Of a stretch of DNA of 64,000 nucleotides, positions 53,045 to 63,235 are shown piece after piece; within the stretch, counting starts at the first letter, position 1; every line of letters starts with the position of its first letter. The notes under the pieces are model-generated. The model ran no database searches. It was not told where the DNA came from and saw only the letters and a list, made by a program, of their open reading frames with translations. Source of the stretch: Lamellibrachia satsuma (lineage: Eukaryota; Annelida; Polychaeta; Sabellida; Siboglinidae); the NCBI GenBank assembly GCA_033239005.1, contig BSQZ01000009.1:2504252-2568251 (forward strand), written 5' to 3'. Position numbers and translations under genes: made by a program.

Positions 53045-53377
53045 TGGCATGGGGCGCGTGGGAGGGGGGCGGTGGCGGCTAGAACGTCGGGCTATCAATC
53101 GAGAGAACCCGGGTTCGAATCCTCTTGTTGCCATTTCGAACCTTTGGCAATTTCGTTCATACCACGTTGCCACAGTTCATTCAGCTGTAACAATTAGTAA
53201 ATGGCTACAGACAGAGGCGGATATTTGACCGAATAATGTTCTAGCAGTGATCGTAGCATGGCTGAATGCTTCCCAGAGAAGTCGAAGTTGCATTGGAATT
53301 AACAGGGGTGAAGTGTAAAACTTTGAACAGTCCCAATAACTGGATATCGCGCTATAGAAGAACGTACCTTTATCTTT
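53045..53377 (+). mobile_element. tRNA-derived SINE inserted in integrase
   Basis: The integrase reading stops at WWPGLDV-like sequence (about 53025-53045) and resumes at IEVNVRSCVVCQEHSKLPPK (about 53385). Between them lies GGGCGGTGGCGGCTAGAACG, a possible pol III A box, and GGGTTCGAATCC at 53111, a perfect B box, about 40 bp apart. That is the arrangement of a tRNA-derived SINE head. A target-site duplication was not clear (GATGTGGCATGG versus TTTGGTGCAG). Confidence 0.65.
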
Positions 53378-53384
53378 GGTGCAG

Positions 53385-54381
53385 AAATTGAAGTCAATGT
53401 TCGTAGTTGCGTTGTTTGCCAAGAACACAGCAAGTTGCCACCGAAGGCAAACTAGCACCTATGGGAATGTCCAGGTAAACCGTGGTATCGTGTACACATT
53501 GATTACGCTGGTCCATTGGAATGGAAACTTATCCTTGTCATTATAGACGCTCACTCGAAGTACATCGATGCTCGTGTCATGACATCTTCGAATACTGCTG
53601 CCACGCTAATGAAGCTTCGTCAACAGTTTGACACGCACAGACTGCCATGTACCTTGGTTTCGGACAATGGAACTGCATTCACAAGTCAAGAATTCCAGAC
53701 GTTCTGCAGAAGGAATGGTATCAAGCACATTCGCAGGGCGCCACGCCATCCAGCAAGCAACGGCCTTGCAGAACGCGCTGTTCTCGAGGCAGGTCTGAAG
53801 AAAACTCTTGGTCTAGACCTGGAGACCGAACTGTATCGTTTCTTGCCAGTTACTGTGTAACCCCCAAACTACAACGGTTCAGACGCCCGCAAAAATGCTG
53901 ACGATGAGACGCCCACGATTAAGAATTGATTTGGTTTATCCTGCCTTGGACAACCGTGTGCTAGACAAACAAACCGCTGCGCTGGAGCGTCACGTGGTCT
54001 GGGTGGTGAACGCCGCTGGTTTTCACAAATGGCTGCCCAGAGTACTTCAGACCAAATTGGGTCCTGTCTCACCGTCGCATTCACTGACGGCCGAGTCTGG
54101 AGAAGACATATGGATCTCATCCGTCTCCGGATTCCCGAGGAGAGTGACGGCGACGCAGGAAGACTGCTGTCATTGTCGACTGGTTTCCGTGCGTTTATGA
54201 ATGAGAAGGCGAAGGATGTACAAGCGCCACCTTTAGTGAAATCGTCACTGACTACGGCCGACCATCCTGTTGGAGTGATGTGCGTATGCCGACAGAGGTT
54301 GCAGATAAAGCGGTCGCGATGTCTGTAGAACTTCGCAGATCTACTAGAGTGCACAAATCGGTTGTAAAATTCAATCTATAA
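53385..54381 (+). pseudogene. Gypsy integrase, broken
   Basis: The core reads CVVCQEHSKLPPK, VHIDYAGPLEWKLILVIID, AHSKYIDARVMTSSN, CTLVSDNGTAFTSQEFQTF and PRHPASNGLAERAVLEAGL, giving the Asp, Asp and Glu of DD35E. A stop at 53858-53860 ends this frame. The C-terminal part continues in other frames with RRPRLRIDLVYPALDNRVLD, KWLPRVLQTKLGPVSP (GPY/F-like) and RRSTRVHKSVVKFNL before the final stop at 54381. That RRSTR tail is typical of the family. The zinc-binding HHCC head is split by the SINE. Confidence 0.85.
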
Positions 54382-54493
54382 TTCATGAACTGCGTATTAT
54401 GTTACCGTTCAGTTGAACATCGAACGTTTCCTCTGAAGAACTTCCTTGCGTTAGACAGTGCATGTTATAAGTTCAAAGCTAAATAGGAAGGAA

Positions 54494-54696
54494 TGTGATG
54501 TTTCGGTTACTCAAGCACATTTCGAGATATAGTGTTTTCCGCCTTGGTTTTGCCCGTCTAGCGCCCACGTTGGTTTTGGGTAGCACTTTTATGTTACATA
54601 TAGTTATGTTATAAAATACATATTATTTAGTTGTAACAAGCAGTTGTCATTAAGTCCTGTCGTAGATAGCGAGGTCAAGACACCCCAGATGTAACA
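54494..54696 (+). mobile_element. 3' LTR of Ty3/Gypsy element
   Basis: Begins TGTGATGTTTCGGTTACT and ends CACCCCAGATGTAACA. It is preceded by AGGAAGGAA, a short polypurine tract. It differs from the 5' LTR by many substitutions, roughly 15-20 percent by eye, so the insertion is old. Flanking bases (GACAG left, GGCGG right) do not form a clear target duplication. Confidence 0.88.
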
Positions 54697-54934
54697 GGCG
54701 GTTATAAAACGAAGACGAAGTTGCTGCGGAACAAGCGAGCGACCAGTGAGTGAGGGGAAACGAAGTATGTGCGTTTTATTCTGTTCGAATTTATCATTTG
54801 ATATATTATCGCCGCCATTTTCACATCGTCGGCGTCACCGGAGGTGGCGACGTAACATGATTCGTGAATTTGCACAGGAAATGACGCACATAGTCGCGTA
54901 TGTGTTAAGTCATAGTAGTTAGTACGTCACATTG
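54697..54934. other. Segmental duplication copy B (LTR-like part)
   Basis: Counterpart of 47246-47457. TTATAAAACG at about 54703 is TATA-like. It runs directly into the following GTGTGGGTGTG tract. Confidence 0.55.
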
Positions 54935-55398
54935 AAGTGTGTGGGTGTGTATGTGTGTATGTATGATAGGTGTGTGTGTGTGTATATGTATGTATGATGT
55001 ATATGTGGGTGTGTATGTATGTATGCATGTGGGTGTGTATGTATGATGGGTGTGGGTGTGTATATATGGTGGGTGTATGTATGTATGATGGGTGTGGGTG
55101 TGAGTATGTATGATGAGTGTGGGTGTGAGTATGTATGATGGGTGTGGGCTTGGGTGTATGATGGGTGTGGGTGTACGTATGTATGATGGGTGTGGGTGTG
55201 TATGTATGATGGGTGTGGGTGTATGTATGTATGATGGGTGTGGGTGTATGTATGTATGATGGGTGTGGGTGTATGTATGTATGATGGGTGTGGGTGTATG
55301 TATGTATGATGGGTGTGGGTGTATGTATGCATGATGGGTGTGGGTGTATGTATGTATGATGGGTGTGGGTGTGTATGTATGATGGGTGTGTGTTTGTT
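54935..55398. repeat. About 25-bp minisatellite (TGTATG/TGGGTG)
   Basis: Units such as TGTATGTATGTATGATGGGT plus GTGGG, with length variants. The minus strand yields spurious His-Thr-Pro-Ile-Ile-His-Thr frames of up to 206 residues. The same motif appears as only a short tract in copy A, so this array expanded after duplication. Confidence 0.93.
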
Positions 55399-55404
55399 GT
55401 TGCA

Positions 55405-55880
55405 GCTGCATTTACTTAATTTTTTCTGTGTGTCAAACAGTGTAACTAATGCTGGAGATGATTCTATTTCAGGCACAGCTTTTTTACACTTCATGCAAAC
55501 AAATACTCGACGTGGGAGAAGCTCTTGTCTCCTTCTCATGTTTCCTACAGTGGATCATGGCTTCAAACTTTGCCGTCGTGTGAACTAAGAACAGTGCGCA
55601 CTGACACTGTCTTGTAAACCGTGGCTGTTTTGTTTGTTTATTTGTTTGTTTGTTTGTTTTATTCTGAGGGGCTTGTTGCTAAGCGAGGTCATATATATTG
55701 CCGACTCGAGACGGTAGGTGCACGGTTTCGTTACATTAATGCATCTAAAGGGAAATGATGGTTGGTGAACACTAAATATTCGATTGCCACATTATTCACA
55801 ACGCGTGACGTTTAAAATGACAGTGGCAGTTCGACTCGTGTTTGCTGTTGTAACCGACTACGTGCAGCGGGAACATCGTG
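55405..55880. other. Segmental duplication copy B, right part
   Basis: Counterpart of 47880-48350 (CTAATGCTGGAGATGATTCT and AACTTTGCCGTCGTGTGAAC). It contains a TTTG run near 55630-55660. No gene recognised. Confidence 0.6.
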
Positions 55881-56950
55881 TAGACGCCAGCATACTGTAT
55901 TAGACCAGGATGGACTGACCTGACGTTATGTAAACAATGATGGACTGACCTGACGTTATGTAGACGTCAGCTTGCTGTATTAGACAATGATGGACTGACC
56001 TGACGTTATGTAGACGTCAGCATGCTGTATTAAACAATGATGTACTGACCTGACGTTATGTAGACGTCGGCATGCTGTATTAGACAATGATGGACTGACC
56101 TGACGTTATGTAGACGTCAGCTTGCTGTATTAGACAATAATGTACTGACCTGACGTTATGTAGACGTCGGCATGCTGTATTAGACAATGATGGACTGGCC
56201 TGACGTTATGTAGACGTCGGCATGCTATATTAGAAAATGATATACTGACCTGACGTTATATAGACGTCGGCATGCTGTATTAGACAATGGTGTACTGACC
56301 TGACGTTACGTAGACGTCAGCTAGCTGTATTAGACAAGGATGGACTGACCTGACGTCATGTAAACAATGATGTACTGACCTGGCGTTATGTAGACGTCAG
56401 CTTGCTGTATTAGACAATGATGGACTGACCTGACGTTACGTAGACGTCAGCTTGCTGTATTAGACAATGATGGACTGACCTGACGTTATGTAAACAATGA
56501 TGGACTGACCTGACGTTATGTAGGCGTCAGCTTGCTGTACTAGACGAGGATTGACTGACCTGACGTTATGTAGACGTCGGCATGCTGTATTAGACAATGA
56601 TGTACTGACCTGACGTTATGTAGACGTCAGCTAGCTGTATTAGACAAGGATGGACTGACCTGACGTCCTGTAAACAATGATGGACTGACCTGACGTTATG
56701 TAGACGTCGGAATGCTGTATTAGACAATGATGGACTGACCTGACGTTATGTAGACGTTGGCATGCTATATTAGACAATGATGGACTGACCTGACGTTATG
56801 TAAACAATGATGAACTGACCTGACGTTATGTAGACGTCAGCTTGCTGTATTAGACGAGGATGGACTGAACTGACGCGTAGACTTCAGCATGTTGTATTAG
56901 ACAATGATGGACTGGCCTGGCGTAGTGTAGTCACCAGCATGCTGTATTAG
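55880..56950. repeat. 50-bp/30-bp minisatellite
   Basis: Full unit: TGACCTGACGTTATGTAGAC, GTCAGCATGCTGTATTAGAC, AATGATGGAC, 50 bp. A short unit jumps from TTATGTA to AACAATGATGGAC, 30 bp. Long and short units alternate irregularly, about 24 in total. Every full unit carries the palindrome GACGTC. It stops at 56950 and resumes at 58399 after an insertion. Confidence 0.95.
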
Positions 56951-58398
56951 CAGGGTTGACTGAATTACTTTTATTTTGTACTTGAGTAAAAGTAAGAGTA
57001 ATTCACTTTGAAACTACTTGAGTAAAAGTAAAAATAGCTGGTAAAATAAACTGCTTGAGTAAAAAGTAAAAGTACTTTTTAAAAGTACTTGAAGTAAAAG
57101 TATTTTGAAAAATTACATTATCTTTAATGAGAGCTCACAACATCAAATAAATTCAGTGAAATACAGAACTTAATTAATGATGAAGCACAATCTGTCTTTT
57201 TGTCGACCTGTTCTACTGAGGTATGGGAGGAGCTAGATTGTACAACAGGATATGTATAGACAGGTGTGATTGTATCTGAGTAGGTAGAGGGTCAGTCCAG
57301 TACTAGCCCCTCAGGGAAACTGGTCAGAGGTAATACAACCTAGCACTGCCCATAGTAAAATTAACAAAGACATTTGATGCCTAGCTGATCAAGCCATCTG
57401 GCTTGTGATCCCCCACCTTCTCATGTCTTCCCAGACATATCTTATCAGCTCACAAAAACATTGAAACAACAAGCTTTAGCAGCTATCTGTGTTGGCTACC
57501 TGGTACAGTCGAGCCTCGTTATAACGCGGTGGTTGGGGTCCACGATTTCTGACCGCGCTGTAAGAGACGCGCGTTATCTGTTCTCAAATCTGCCACCAGG
57601 GAGCTACTAAACAACAGCGATCGCCGCCCGCTGCACCAAGTTCTAGAACGCTGTCCAAGCCCTGTGTGTTTGCAGCATTGTCTTATACGGCAATATGCAG
57701 TTTATGGAACTTATTAAACGAGTATACTAGCATCAACGTGTATTATTTTTAAATGTCACACCCTGTTGATTCTTGAACTGAATAAAACACATGTACGTAT
57801 ACCGTTATGGAATAGATCTACTACGATGATGATGTACTGGACCAATAGGCCTATTAATCGAAAATAATAATCTGGATCTGAGTAGTCGAAAACGTATATG
57901 ATTTGACAAACGTAGTATATAAGCTGACAAAACACAGACAATGACAATAAGTATAGTTAATAATTGTTTCACGTCGTCTTTCAACCGATCTCGACCGAAG
58001 CATAACATTATTACGCACCACTTAACATCGATTCATCGTTTCATATGCGGATGACGAATTCGTATTTTCGCGCACCGGTAGAGCCTTGGGTTAGGCTTAG
58101 GAATTTGGCATGTTGGTTTCGCGTCGCAAAAACGATAAAATTTACGATGTAATGGAATCATGTCATTTCACCCAAGTGTTATGTTGGTATTGCATACTAA
58201 ATGCATTTAAAACTGTTTATCTGATTCGAAGCCAGAGACAGCGATTGATGTCGGCGTCAGCTCAAAGCAAGCAACACGTTGATACTCGTTAATTGACATT
58301 GTTCGCCTAATGTTTCTTGATAATTGTCAAAGCAATTCTAAGTAGGTTTAAGCGGGCCCATTTGGCATTTTCCCCTGGCGGCAGAAAATCGACCGACA
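56951..58398. mobile_element. Insertion splitting the 50-bp array
   Basis: The array breaks after GTATTAG (56944-56950) and resumes with GTATTAG (58399-58405), a 7-bp candidate target duplication, or 8 bp with one mismatch. The left end starts CAGGGTTGACTGAATTAC and is the inverse of the hAT-like end at 40791. A second TE-like end, TA followed by CAGTCGAGCCTCGTTATAAC at 57504, resembles a pogo/Tigger terminal repeat and is nested. The right end (TCGACCGACA) does not mirror the left. No transposase frame is recognised inside. Confidence 0.55.
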
Positions 58399-58535
58399 GT
58401 ATTAGACTCACTGGACTGAACTGACGTTATGCAGACGTCAGCATGCTGTATTAGACAAGGATCGACTGAACTGACGTTATGCAGACGTCAGCATGCTGTA
58501 TTAGACAAGGATGGACTGAACTAACGTTATGAAAC
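58399..58535. repeat. Right remnant of the 50-bp array
   Basis: About two and a half units with GACTGAACTGACGTTATGCA variants, more diverged than the left side. Confidence 0.88.
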
Positions 58536-59745
58536 CTATTCTAATAGTCAAGCACACAAATCTTTATTATGTCTATAAAATGTACTACATCGCCCTAGCT
58601 TCGATTATCCTGGCTCCGTAATGTGGCGCCACTGTTTGTCGGTTACACGAATGCCTGGAATCAAACCGTACTTTCCACTGACGAGTACGATTGGCGATGT
58701 GCGACATAGTAGCGAAGTATAAGTAATCCACACAAAAATACTTCAACAAATATTTAACTAATAGTATCTCCGAAATAATATACGTAAGTAAAATTACAAA
58801 GTACTTTATGTTAAAAATATAAACGTATCGAGCCACAGGCGTACGCCAGGTGTACGCCAGGTGTACAGCACAACTTTCACAATCGCGTCACAATTCACAT
58901 AATATGTGTTTAACTCCAATAGTAGCTGATTCTCAAAGTTAACGTTATTAATAGAGCTCGTCTGGGCGTGAAAATCACTCCAGTTGCTTTCAAAAGTAAC
59001 GCAAAATATCGAAGTAGAAAAGTATGGATAAACTTATTTGTGCTTTTTTACTTCGATTTATGAGCTTCATTTCATTTCAAATAATCTAGTAAAGTATTGC
59101 AACGAAGAAACTACTTCGCTACATACGACCACTGATGATTTGTTATCCGGAATTCCTAGAGTCATTACCAATGATGTCAACTCTTAGCTGACTCATCAAA
59201 TAAAAGTAAACTTTTTTACTTTATATACAACGCGAATCAACTCCAAACATCGATTATACTGACACAAGTTACACAATAAAAAACGCTCGCAAAATTAATG
59301 TCCGATATTTCGTGCGAAGCAGATGGCAGTAGCTAGTGTCCACAGTCGACACAAGGAGAATATGAATAATAATGCGACCAAGTCGACCTCACGAACCACT
59401 CAGCGGGACACGAGAACCGGTGGGGTATTTAGGGAAACCATTCGGCTATGACCTTTGGCTTGCTTTTTATCGTTGCGCCACCAGGGTGACTAGGCTTGCC
59501 CCCCCCCCCACCGCCTCCCCCTTGGCGAGATCCTAGATTCGCCACTGAATTAGAGGACGGCTGAACAGTTTTTGTTGTTTTCTTCCTAGAGTCATCACTG
59601 AAATACACACGCGTATTCTTTCTTGCTTTCTTCAAAATTGTATTCCGCTTTTACGTAAGCCACGTTTTATTCAAATCCTTACCCAAATCCGCCTAATCTT
59701 ACATATTCATCCATGTTTTCGTCCAACCGTTATAAACTTTTTACA
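58536..59745. other. Spacer, no gene recognised
   Basis: Contains a short duplication GTACGCCAGGT/GTACGCCAGGT near 58840, AT-rich sequence, and a C-run near 59498. Short minus-strand frames are Lys/Arg-rich or Gly-rich without domains. Confidence 0.5.
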
Positions 59746-59754
59746 CGCACGTTT

Positions 59755-61978
59755 TCTTGTTTTCTTCCCATTCGAGCCGTTATCCCAATCTTTTACCCAC
59801 GTTCTTAGGTCCTATTCTTGTTTTCTTCCCATTCGAGCCGTTATCCCAATCTTTTACCCACGTTCTTAGGTCCTATTCTTGTTTTCTTCCCATTCGAGCC
59901 GTTATCCCAATCTTTTACCTACGTTCTTAGGTCCTATTCTTGTTTTCTTCACATTCGAGCCGTTATCCCGATCTTTTACGCACGCTCTTAGGTTCTATTC
60001 TTGTTTTCTTCCCATTCGAGCCGTTATCCCGATCTTTTACGCACGTTCTTATGTCCTATTCTTGGTTTCTTCCCATTCGAGCCGTTATCCCGATCTTTTA
60101 CGCACGTTCTTAGGTCCTATTCTTGGTTTCTTCCCATTCGAGCTGTTCTCCCAATCTTTTACGCCCGTTCTTACGTCCTATTCTTGTTTTCTTCCATTCG
60201 AGCCGTTCTCCCAATCTTTTACGCACGTTCTTATGTCCTATTCTTGTTTTCTTCCCATTCGAGCCGTTATCCCAATCTTTTACGCCCGTTCTTAGGTCGT
60301 ATTCTTGTTTTCTTCCCACTCGAGCCGTTATCCCAATCTTTTACGCCCGTTCTTAGGTCCTATTCTTGGTTTCTTCCCACTCGAGCCGTTATCCCAATCT
60401 TTTACGCCCGTTCTTAGGTCCTATTCTTGGTTTCTTCCCACTCGAGCCGTTATCCCAATCTTTTACGCCCGTTCTTAGGTCCTATTCTTGTTTTCTTCCC
60501 ATTCGAGCCGTTCTCCCAATCTTTTACGCCCGTTCTTAGGTCCTATTCTTGTTTTCTTCCCATTCGAGCCGTTCTCCCAATCTTTTACGCACGTTCTTAG
60601 GTCCTATTCTTGGTTTCTTCCCATTCGAGCCGTTATCCCAATCTTTTACGCCCGTTCTTAGGTCGTATTCTTGTTTTCTTCCCACTCGAGCCGTTATCCC
60701 AATCTTTTACGCCCGTTCTTAGGTCCTATTCTTGGTTTCTTCCCACTCGAGCCGTTATCCCAATCTTTTACGCCCGTTCTTAGGTCCTATTCTTGGTTTC
60801 TTCCCATTCGAGCCGTTATCCCAATCTTTTACGCCCGTTCTTAGGTCCTATTCTTGTTTTCTTCCCATTCGAGCCGTTCTCCCAATCTTTTACGCACGTT
60901 CTTAGGTCCTATTCTTGGTTTCTTCCCATTCGAGCCGTTATCCCAATCTTTTACGCCCGTTCTTAGGTCCTATTCTTGGTTTCTTCCTATTCGAGCCGTT
61001 ATCCCAATCTTTTACGCCCGTTCTTAGGTCATATTCTTGTTTTCTTCCCATTCGAGCCGTTCTCCCAATCTTTTACGCACGTTCTTAGGTCCTATTCTTG
61101 GTTTCTTCCCATTCGAGCCGTTATCCCAATCTTTTACGCACGTTCTTATGTCCTATTCTTGGTTTCTTCCCATTCGAGCCGTTATCCCAATCTTTTACGC
61201 CCGTTCGTAGGTCCTATTCTTGTTTTCTTCACATTCGAGCCGTTATCCTAATCTTTTACGCCCGTTCTTAGGTCCTATTCTTGGTTTCTTCCCATTCGAG
61301 CCGTTATCCCAATCTTTTACGCCCGTTCTTAGGTCCTATTCTTGTTTTCTTCCCATTCGAGCCGTTCTCCCATTCTTTTACGCACGTTCTTATGTCCTAT
61401 TCTTGTTTTCTTCCCATTCGAGCTGTTCTCCCAATCTTTTACGCACGTTCTTAGGTCATATTCTTGTTTTCTTCCCATTCGAGCCGTTATCCCAATCTTT
61501 TACGCACGTTCTTATGTCCTATTCTTGTTTTCTTCCCACTCGAGCTGTTCTCCCAATCTTTTACGCACTTTCTTGGGTCCTATTCTTGGTTTCTTCCCAT
61601 TCGAGCCGTTATCCCAAACTTTTATGCCCGTTCTTAGGCCCTATTCTTGTTTTCTACCAATTCGAGCCGTTATCCCAATCTTTTACGCCCGTTCTTAGGT
61701 CCTATTCTTGTTTTCTTCCCATTCGAGCCGTTATCCCAATCTTTTACGCCCGTTCTTAGGTCCTATTCTTGGTTTCTTCCCATTCGAGCTGTTATCCCAA
61801 TCTTTTACCCACGTTCTTAGGTTCTATTCTTGGTTTCTTCCCACTCGAGCCGTTATCCCATTCTTTTACGCCCGTTCTTAGGTCCTATTCTTGGTTTCTT
61901 CCCATTCGAGCCGTTATCCCAATCTTTTACGCCCGTTCTTAGGCCCTATTCTTGGTTTCTTCCAACCCGAACCGTTAT
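59755..61978. repeat. 61-bp minisatellite, about 36 copies
   Basis: Unit: TTCTTCCCATTCGAGCCGTT, ATCCCAATCTTTTACGCCCG, TTCTTAGGTCCTATTCTTGT, T. Variants at a few sites (GTTATC/GTTCTC, GCCC/GCAC, TTGTT/TTGGT) segregate among copies. The unit is 1 mod 3 and contains no stop on the plus strand, so all three frames stay open for long stretches and mimic proteins of Phe-Leu-Pro-Ile-Arg type. Near 60370-60480 and 60730-60800 adjacent units are identical, suggesting local amplification. Confidence 0.97.
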
Positions 61979-63235
61979 TGTTCTTGTTTTCTTACAACCG
62001 TTATCCCAATATTACACAAGTGTAGTTGTCCGTATTTTCTTCCTAACATTATCCAAATCTAAATCTGTATTACTTTCTTACACATGCGTCAGTGGCGTGT
62101 GTGTGGGATCTTGGAAGGATCTGGAGGGGGCAAATGGGTGACAAGCTTAGTCACCCATTAATTTGCAACGGTAGCGGCACAACAGATTATTCACGAAACA
62201 ATTCTTACCCCAAAACCAAAGGGGCCACGGCCTATTGCCCCCACCCGCCTATTCTCGCCTGTATTCAACCGTTATCCCAGCCCTACACACGTGTGATGTT
62301 GTTCGTGCCTTCTTCCAACCAAAAATTTCACATTACACCTGTATTACTGGACAGTTTCAGGTATAATTTTTTCGCACTATTTATCGCTAGTTCCATATCT
62401 TATAGGCACGGACGTCGGTTGAATTTGCCGGTTAAATGTACGGATACGTAAATACTGACACAATGGCCTCCATTGGTGAACGCGCTACTGGCCTTATACT
62501 ACAGTTTTATACGATCTTTTCAAAGAAGACATTTTATTTTACTGTCGTTTATACGTTTCAGAACGAGTCGACATCTTCACTAGTGGAAAAGCACTCATGC
62601 ATGGCAACGTGAAGGCCGAGAACTACTCTAGTAAGGCAGGGGTGTCAACCTCAGTCCCACCTGTTCGGGGGGCCAACCTCCCACCTATTTTGAGAGTTCA
62701 CCTCCTACAAATCCCACCTATTGTTGAGGCCAACCTCCTACCTCCCACTTCCCATTTCCTGTCACCCTCACATTAGCGCTTAATGGGCGAGCTCACTGCT
62801 TCAAACTGCATTATGGCTACGTGTAAGAAAAGTTCAACTTATACGTATTGCGATACATCGGTGGCGAAAAATGTATAACTGAAACACACATTGTTATGTT
62901 TTCGTCAAAGCGTTATCACAATCTTAAACACGTTTACAACACTTCAATGTGAGTCAGTTTGAAATTTAGCATTCACAACAATGCTATGAATGTAAGCAAG
63001 AGCATTGTTTAGGGCTAATCGCTAGACTTCAATGCACCCGTAGTTGTTCGTATTTCCTAAAATGGTATTCTAATCTTATACAAACATAGCTATTCTTATT
63101 TTCTTCCAGCTAGTGTTGGTATCACAATCTTGCACTAACTTATATTTGTCTTCCACTTGGCACAGCCTAATCGAGCGTGTACGGTTACTATTTTATAAAA
63201 TTGTATTATTGTGAGCATCGGAATAGAGAAATCGA
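61979..63235. other. Decayed repeat edge and spacer
   Basis: The first 100 bp are degraded echoes of the 61-bp unit (CCGTTATCCCAATATTACAC). At 62650-62740 there are repeats of CCTCCCACCTATT and CCAACCTCC. No coding domain recognised. Confidence 0.5.

Noticed and set aside
53045..53125. Functional tRNA gene
   Set aside because: A and B boxes are present, but I cannot fold a full cloverleaf with an acceptor stem; a SINE head fits better.
54905..55539. His-Thr-Pro-rich minus-strand proteins of up to 206 residues
   Set aside because: They are translations of a TGTATG/TGGGTG minisatellite in several frames.
59755..61978. Long plus-strand proteins of Phe-Leu-Pro-Ile-Arg type
   Set aside because: The same 61-bp unit is open in all three frames; no frame is favoured and no domain exists.
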